Positions 57,916 through 64,000 of a stretch of 64,000 nt of DNA are shown here, one piece after another. Each line of letters opens with the position of its first letter. Position 1 is the first letter of the stretch. This stretch comes from Asterochloris sp. CNOR1 (Eukaryota; Chlorophyta; Trebouxiophyceae; Trebouxiales; Trebouxiaceae). The position numbers and the translations under genes are program-made. The DNA lies in contig OZ017756.1 of assembly GCA_963969365.1 (NCBI GenBank), positions 1,736,001 to 1,800,000 of the forward strand, read 5' to 3'. The notes beneath the pieces were generated by a model, which saw only the letters and a list, made by a program, of their open reading frames with translations, was not told the DNA's origin and searched no databases.

Positions 57916-59774
57916 TCAGATCATCCAGACTGTGCGGGCTGTGCTGCTCCTGGCTGAGGCAGACCTGCTGATGCCAGCCATTCCTGTGTACCTGGGCACA
58001 TGCAGGCGCTGGCCCAGCACCTGCTTCCTCAGCACAGGGACCTGCATGGTCCTCTTGGGGGCAGATGCACGCCTGCTGCCTGCCTGGGCTGTGGCACCGC
58101 CTGCTGACCCATAGCCTCTCTCCCCAGGGTTCTTCTTGCTGGCATCATGGAAATTGTCCTCCCGCACAGTTGTGGGGAGATGAGCCCCTGCAAAATTGGA
58201 AGCGCAAAGCTCAACGCCAGCAGAACGGTGAGAAAGCAATATCAGAGATTGAAAGGAGCCAGCCCAAAGCCTTGACGTGCTTGATGTCTGAAGCATGCTT
58301 ACAGCTCCTAGAAGATAACCAATTCATGAAATTTGAGGCGGTCATGCGAGCACGGTGGTATAGGCCATCAGCTCTTCTGACCTGGGTTCATTTTCCAGAT
58401 GCTGTAGTTCATAAGATTGGCAAAGCCCACCCACACCAAGTAAGGGATGAACAGCTTGCCAGCCAGGGGCTCCACTTTGGCAAACTCATTGGCGGTCAGG
58501 GAGGCTGTCGTCAGGCAGGCTGCAAGGGCACCAAGCGACAGCCATCAGCCAGCAGAGCACGACAGGAGGGACACTTCAGGCAATACGGTTGCTGAACAGG
58601 CAATGTGATAGATTCATGCTTTGCAGACAGCTGCAGAGTCTGAGATTGATGCACAACAGGCCAATGCAATGACAGCAGAAAGCATGCTCACACGTCACGC
58701 AGACAGTGACGCTGAGCTCAGTGCACAGCAGGCAACTTACACAGGGCAGGGCTAAACATTGTAAGCCAAGCTCACCCAGGTTCACCAGCTGGGCCCAGCC
58801 CAGCCGCTTCTTGATGAAAAAGGTCACAGGCCACAGCAGATTGAACGCCAGCTGAACAGCATACAGCTTAAATGCTAGGGGGTTGGCCTCCCAGCCGCCA
58901 TGCTGCCACACCAGGTACGAGGCATAGCCCATCACCTGCAGCAGGCAATAACATGAGTCAGACATTGTTCTGCCCAGGCCACAAGGGACCTCAGAAGTGG
59001 TGTGGCATCAGTATCAGCCTGAGCAGAGAAGGCAATGGCTGGGGCTGATAGCCAGCAGGCATGGGCGCAGCCATGCTGGTGCGTGATGCTGAGGTGGCAG
59101 GCAATCTGCATCAGCACTTGCAGGACAAGCAGTGCTGCTTTCTTGGTGAGACAGATCACGAGTAGCTGGGGACCTTTTAGCAAGCTGCGGCCACAAGCTG
59201 TACAACTCACCACGTAGAGCAGCGACCAGACTTGTCCAAAGATAGGCGCCTGCAGCAACAGGTGCGTCCAGGTCAGACTTGAATTTGGGTGAGCGCAGTG
59301 CACCTTTACGTCAGTCCTAGGCTGCCACGCCATAGCTCACCGGGGGCACCCATGATGGCTTCTTGAGGGTTGGGTACCTGCAGACATTGCAGGAACCTGG
59401 CACTGCTGGTGTCAGCAGCCAGCTGCTGTGCAGCTGGAATGTGTGAAAGTCCAACAGCTGCTCTGCAGCTGGACTGTATGAAAGTCTTACCAGTCCACGG
59501 TGGGCTTGGCCTGTGCTGCACCTACAATGGATCCCAGGCCAAAGGGAATGGCAATAGCAATGACCTGCACCCCACAGGAGAAGCTGGGCGCATTGCAGAA
59601 CTACATGCTGGCAGGAATGTCAACAAGACATGATGACTGAGTCTAAAACTTACACAGCAGGTGAGACGTGCAGCAGTCAAGCATTAGCAGGCATCCGGTA
59701 TGATTTTGTGTACTGCCAGCGCACACCTTGGCTTTTGTCCATTCAGTGAAGAACGAGCTGAGACTGGCTGCCAT
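57916..59774 (-). CDS. TSPO: TspO/MBR translocator protein with C-terminal extension
   Basis: TspO/TSPO proteins are five-helix membrane proteins that bind tetrapyrroles and sterols. Seven exons in exact phase, 255 residues: 59774-59727, 59564-59491, 59377-59341, 59249-59211 (39 nt), 58935-58776, 58519-58382, 58187-57916. Typical blocks: VIAIAIPFGLGSIVG, KPTVDWYPTLKKPSWVPP across an intron, APIFGQVWSLLYVVMGYASYLVW, LYAVQLAFNLLWPVTFFIKKR and LFIPYLVWVGFANLMNYSIWKMN. Most TspO proteins end soon after this; here a further about 90 residues follow (starting GAHLPTTVREDNFHDASKK), basic and Ser/Ala-rich. Its role is unknown. The gene is convergent with CFAP418, 284 bp between stop codons. Confidence 0.94.
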
Positions 59775-60648
59775 AGTCGCAGGTGTCTGCTCGAGATGGA
59801 CGTAAACTCCGAAACTTAGATTTTTACCGAGAAGCTTGCAGACCGTTGACTTATAAGGCTACCTTGGGCAAAACAGACTGGCTCCTTGCCATGGAGCCCT
59901 GAGACAGCAGCTGCAGCTGGGACGTTGGTTGGAAGTAACAAGGACGAGTCTCGGTGACACACATGGTTGCTCCGACGCAGGCCTCCCGGTGTCCTGTGGC
60001 AACTGGCAATTAACCATTTCAGGTGAAACCAACAAAGCCACTGATGCCGTGCTGGAATGTGCAGCTCAGTGCACCTTCAACAGCGCATGAGAACTCAAGG
60101 TGCTGCCCACCAGGGGTGAGATGCTTGTTCTCTCTGCCAGCAATAATGCTCAGGCTCCTCTTCCTCTGCACTCCAAGAGCGCTGGGGTCCATGATGCAGA
60201 GAAGGAGGAGCCTTTTGCTACTGCAGTTCCTGCAGGAGCAGCTGTGCATGCTCACAGTGCTGGAAGTGTACATATAAGGCTCTGTCCATACCAAAGCCCT
60301 CTTGCAAAGATGGTTTTTCTTTCAGAAGAGGCTCACCGTGAGCAGTCTTATCACCCATATGGACAACAGTTTGTGATGGGCATGATTCAATGTGCAGTGA
60401 AGGCAGGGCCACCGAGCTGCAGCTTTGGCCCAAAAGCGGGAAGGCCCGCAGGGTAACCTGAATACTGTGGCTGAGGTTGTGAGCAGAATTGCCTTATGTC
60501 CCCATAGGAGCGTAGACAGCTAGTGAGGACACTGGCTACCTCTTTCAGGTGGGCGGGGGAGGTGAAGCTGGTCATGCAGATAATTTCAATAGACAATGAT
60601 TAGGGCAGCTGCAGGTTATTGTGATGGCCAAATTCCAGGGTGTCATGG
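59775..60648. other. Intergenic: TspO upstream, PTH2 downstream
   Basis: About 870 bp. Minus- and plus-strand frames up to about 118 codons exist, but none has a family signature or convincing splice partner. It should hold the TspO promoter and PTH2 3' UTR. Confidence 0.4.
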
Positions 60649-62128
60649 TCACAGCAGACTGAATGTGCCTGTCAGCTCATCTAGCTGGGTCTTGCCAGCT
60701 GGCCCAAGTGCTAGCACTGCAAGGAGGGATGCAATCAAAAGTTGGGAAGGAGGCGATTGGCAGACAGCATGTACAGGATTGCTAACCCACCTGTTCGGGA
60801 GCCGGCAGCTATCTGGGTCCTTCCAGCATCGACCACAAGGTAGTGGGGAATTCCTGCTTCCACTGCCTGCTGGCGGAGCTCTATCTGCAGAGGAAGGCCG
60901 GACATGAATCGATAGGGCTGCCCAGCTTGAGCACAGTGGGTGGTCACGCTACACCCAAGGAGATGTGCAGCTTGCTGCATTGCACAAGCCAGCTCAACAC
61001 AGCGCTTCAGCTAGACAGAATTCCAATAGCATGGTGCAGTGCGTGCAATGAGCACACGCCAGCCTCCGCTGCATCAGTTTGACGGCTCGGCATCCCTGGC
61101 AGCAGCACATGCGGAGTTCTGAGGCTCTCCAACCAGCTGCCTGACGCTGGTGCACAAGATGCTGCTGTGCTGCCCTGCATAACATGCTTTGACAGGGAGC
61201 CTGCCGCAGTTTCAGCTGCATCGCATTGCTCCAGCCTGCGAGCTCAGCTCACCAGCTCCCTCTCCGTGGGAATCTTGATGGCAATCTTGGTTGCCCCGAA
61301 GGTCTGCCAATGTTTCAGGCGCACATCGCCTCTTGCCATAAGCTCCTCCACAACACCAGCTGCTGCATGGGCGCACTGAGCCGCTGCAGGCAGCCAAGCA
61401 GCCCTGCATGTCCTGACTTGGGACGAATGTTTGCCGGATGATCCAAGAAGCGCGCCCTTGCTTTGCGCAGAACGTTGGTTGGTGGAGAGGATGGTGACAG
61501 GCGGTGGCTTGTCTTCTTGAGAGCAACGAAGTGCCAAATGGCCTTCAGCGGAACAAAAGCAGCAGGCATGTGGGGCTCCAAATGTGCATCAGTCATTGAA
61601 GGTGACACAAGCACACAACAAAACAAGCATACAAGCTAGGCGCCCACCAGTCTTTCCTGCCCCCATCTTCAGCTCTCTGTTGACACACAGCATCTGCATG
61701 GGAGTCACTGACATCCTCAGGCAAGTGCGCCACGCAGAAGCCAGGGAGCCATGCAGCGGAGCACTGACCATCTTTAGATCCTCTTTTGCTGAAGGACCGG
61801 CCTGTCCTGCCTCCCTGCCCTTGCCTGTAATTTGTTTCTGTGCAGGCTGCATTTACAAAAGGCCTAAGGTCTGGGGTGAGCACATGGCAGATGGGCAGAA
61901 GTCCTTCAGTTGCCATGTGCTGACCTTTGAGCCGCTGCCTTCTGTGAGCCATCGCACACAGAACCCAATGACCAGCCCTGGCAGAAACCTTGTCACCCTG
62001 CATAGCAAAAGACCTGTGAGCACTGCAGGCTGTCCTTGAAGGGGCTAGCACCGTCTGGCTACACAGCCAGTTTGCACCCACCATGTACTGTTGCGCTTGG
62101 AGCGCGCATACATGCGCTGCCTCCGCAT
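60649..62128 (-). CDS. PTH2: Peptidyl-tRNA hydrolase 2 (PTH2 family)
   Basis: Releases peptide from peptidyl-tRNA lost by ribosomes. Seven exons in exact phase, 178 residues (human PTRH2 has 179): 62128-62082, 61997-61925, 61846-61769, 61693-61648, 61383-61253, 60884-60791, 60716-60649. A short hydrophobic N-terminal segment (TRFLPGLVIGFCVRWL) sits where PTRH2 has its membrane anchor. The PTH2 core: LCVNRELKMGAGKTGAAQCA (the Lys-Met-Gly-x-Gly-Lys and AQC blocks), KHWQTFGATKIAIKIPTERE, GIPHYLVVDAGRTQIAAGS and VLALGPAGKTQLDELTG. Mitochondrial membrane attachment is inferred from the family. It is divergent from the methyltransferase gene. Confidence 0.94.
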
Positions 62129-62329
62129 GTTGCGGCAGCTGCGTACAGCTTAAGCAGACTTCAGCCAATCAAGGCTGGCTGATCACCTTATCTGCTGATT
62201 TCTGTTGTTTGATGCAGAAGCTGATTGATGCATACACTGATGCTCAGCAATGGCATTCAAGACCTAAGCAGACTGTTGTCAAGTTTGACCAAACTCATTT
62301 GACCACCCCTGCCTGAAACCCGCTGGATC
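62129..62329. promoter_or_regulatory. Divergent promoter PTH2 / methyltransferase
   Basis: 201 bp between the PTH2 start and the first in-frame Met of the methyltransferase. It must serve both genes unless the methyltransferase starts further downstream. Confidence 0.45.
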
Positions 62330-63427
62330 ATGACACAATCTGACCCAACTTCAAGGATGCAGCAAGGTATCTCTCAGTACCTTCATACCGGTCAGCCAGC
62401 TACATGTGGCCGGAGGCCAGCAGCAAAGCATGCGCCTGCTGCCAAGCGCCTCAAGCTCTGGCGAGCGCCTCCAGTGTGCCAGTGGCACACCTCCGTCCCT
62501 TCAGCAGTGAACCAGCAGTCATCAGGCATAACACTATATACAGATGACCTGCAGCAGCCTCAGGCCCCTTGCCCCACAGCACATGCGGCTGCCTTTGCTG
62601 GAGTGGCAGTCAGCCCAAAGGTCCTGGCTGTGTTGGCTGGCCTAGCCATTCTCGTGCTCATCATCAAAAAGGTTCTGGACACCCCTTCTCGTACATACAA
62701 CGAGAATGTGGGAGATGAATATGATTGCTGGACGCAAGAGGGGATTTTGGAGTACTACTGGGGAGAGCACATCCACCTAGGTTACTACACAGGTGAGCCA
62801 CATGTGCACAGAGCAGAGGTTGCATGGCCTGCACCTGTCTCCATCTGAGGGCGGGCACAGCAATGCTGCCTGCCGGTCAGATGGCACCTCGACAGCTGTG
62901 CTGCAGCCCTGGCAGCTGACAGGGTGCTCAAACCTGGCAGGGTGTTGGCCAGAATTGCAGGGCCTGGGCAGCTGATCCTATTGACGCAAAAGCTGAGTCA
63001 GTCTCAGTCCTGCTGCAGTTCCGCCCTGTCGGCTGTGAAGTGTCCTGCTTACTCCCCAAGGGGTCGGCCCTGCATGAGCCTACTGCATGTGATGAGAAGC
63101 TGTGGCGCCGATCTTCCTGACTTCTCAAGCCATTGTCGGCTCATAGTACCCAGTCCCTGCACGGATCCTGTCCCTGCTGCGGTTAAGGACAGGCAGATAG
63201 TCGTGGTCGCCATATTGCACATTGATCAGTTACTCTTCTTGCTGCAGATGAGGAGAGGCAGCGGGGCTACAAGAAGAAGAACTTCAAGGGAGCCAAGCTG
63301 GACTTCACCAACGAAATGCTCAAATGGTCTGGCGCCCAGCAGCCAGAGAGCATTCTTGATGTGGGCTGCGGCTTTGGGGGCACCAGCAGGCATCTGGCCG
63401 CCACATTCCCGCAGGCGAAGGTGCAAG
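62330..63427 (+). CDS. MPBQ/tocopherol-type SAM methyltransferase, N-terminal part
   Basis: Two exons in phase, 62330-62792 and 63248-63427; the gene runs off the right edge. The first about 100 residues are Ala/Arg/Lys/Ser-rich like a plastid transit peptide, followed by a membrane helix VLAVLAGLAILVLIIKKVLD. Then come YNENVGDEYDCWTQEGILEY, YWGEHIHLGYYT, KLDFTNEMLKWSG and the SAM-binding motif ILDVGCGFGGTSRHLA. The block YYWGEHIHLGYY just before motif I is characteristic of cyanobacterial-type MPBQ/MSBQ methyltransferases, which methylate precursors of plastoquinone and tocopherol, and of related gamma-tocopherol methyltransferases. The exact substrate cannot be told from this part. The start codon could be one of two Mets (62330 or 62357). 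Confidence 0.88.
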
Positions 63428-63646
63428 GTAGGCACTGCTGAGTACATCTCGCAAGTTGCACGCTGGCTGCCCCTTGTGCTTGCTCAGCATCAGTAGCAGC
63501 GGCAGGTGAATCGCTTGCGTGCATCAGTGCACATACATCTGCATGGACAGCACATGCTTTGCATGGGGCCAACATGTGGTCACAGCGCTGTCTGAGGAGT
63601 GCACGGCAGCTACAACACTGAGCAACAGTGTTTTTTAGCAGGCACA

Positions 63647-63785
63647 GTGGGCACCTGCGCTGGCACTGCGACTGCCATGTGCGGCCAGGGTCCTGCTGCA
63701 AGGAGTGTGCTGCGCCAAGCTACCACATGGTGGGCACCTGCAGTGGCACTGCGGCTGCAGTGTTCAGCCAGGGTGATGCTCTGAT
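63647..63785 (+). repeat. 83-bp tandem duplication in a methyltransferase intron
   Basis: GTGGGCACCTGCGCTGGCACTGCGACTGC (from 63647) recurs as GTGGGCACCTGCAGTGGCACTGCGGCTGC (from 63730); similarity extends about 50 bp. It lies in the last, incomplete intron, so whether it echoes an exon cannot be judged. Confidence 0.65.
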
Positions 63786-64000
63786 GCACCTGGCAACCAC
63801 AGCCTGCATTGCAGCCGATACGCCCAAGCCTGGTCTGCGGTGGGCTCTGTCTGTGGCTCATAGGTTGCTGCAGGTAACATTGTGCTGCGCCAGGCATGAA
63901 AGATTGAGGCTGCAGGCATCATGCTGTGCAAGGTGCAGGTGCGTCACTTCACCCAGCTGGTCCATAAGTGCAATGCGGGTGATGCTGCCAGAGCTGCAGC

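Noticed and set aside
59830-60460. Short frames between TspO and PTH2 as a small gene
   Set aside because: None has a family match, a signal or a splice-compatible partner.
1-64000. CRISPR arrays, tRNA or rRNA genes, LTR or virus-like elements
   Set aside because: No regular spacer array, no cloverleaf or rRNA sequence, and no long terminal repeats or capsid-type genes were seen on either strand.

Overview
The window is nuclear DNA of a eukaryote, most likely a green alga (Chlorophyta, probably trebouxiophyte-like). It is GC-rich and gene-dense. Every gene is cut into many short exons (23 to about 1100 nt) by GT-AG and some GC-AG introns. The gene set fits a green lineage: a plant-type UCH-related deubiquitinase, a cyanobacterial-type MPBQ-like methyltransferase with a plastid-like leader, an SlyD-like FKBP and an algal-type LINE. 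The organism assignment is inference from gene content.

Gene models were built by reading exons in phase. In every model called complete here except MsrA the summed exon length is a multiple of three and family motifs run unbroken across junctions. Layout: TM9SF nonaspanin (-, runs off the left edge); MsrA (-); FKBP-type isomerase (-) divergent from an Mpv17/PMP22 protein (+); a coiled-coil atypical kinase (-, 9540-16612) whose first exon is tandemly duplicated and separated from its duplicate by a 5'-truncated LINE (16657-18455); a bacterial-type lipid kinase (+, 20228-23669); cyclin L with an RS tail (-, 23999-29907); a broken ankyrin-repeat gene (+, about 30290-30775); a 22-kb gene for a roughly 2360-residue UCH-related protein with a PAM2-like motif (-, 31769-53831); FCF2 (-) head to head with CFAP418/C8orf37 (+), 96 bp between start codons; TspO/MBR (-); PTH2 peptidyl-tRNA hydrolase (-) divergent from the methyltransferase (+, runs off the right edge).

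Most genes are housekeeping: secretory membrane traffic, oxidative repair, protein folding, splicing-linked cyclin, deubiquitination, rRNA processing and translation rescue. No operon or gene-cluster logic is visible beyond shared divergent promoters.

The most unusual signal is in the introns. Many contain decayed, tandemly arranged copies ('echoes') of the neighbouring exon edge together with its splice site, in one to four copies, found in at least five genes. One 30-nt echo is in phase at both ends and may have become an exon. The second striking locus is the kinase 5' end, with a recent tandem duplication, a precise 21-bp inversion at the junction and a LINE between the two copies.
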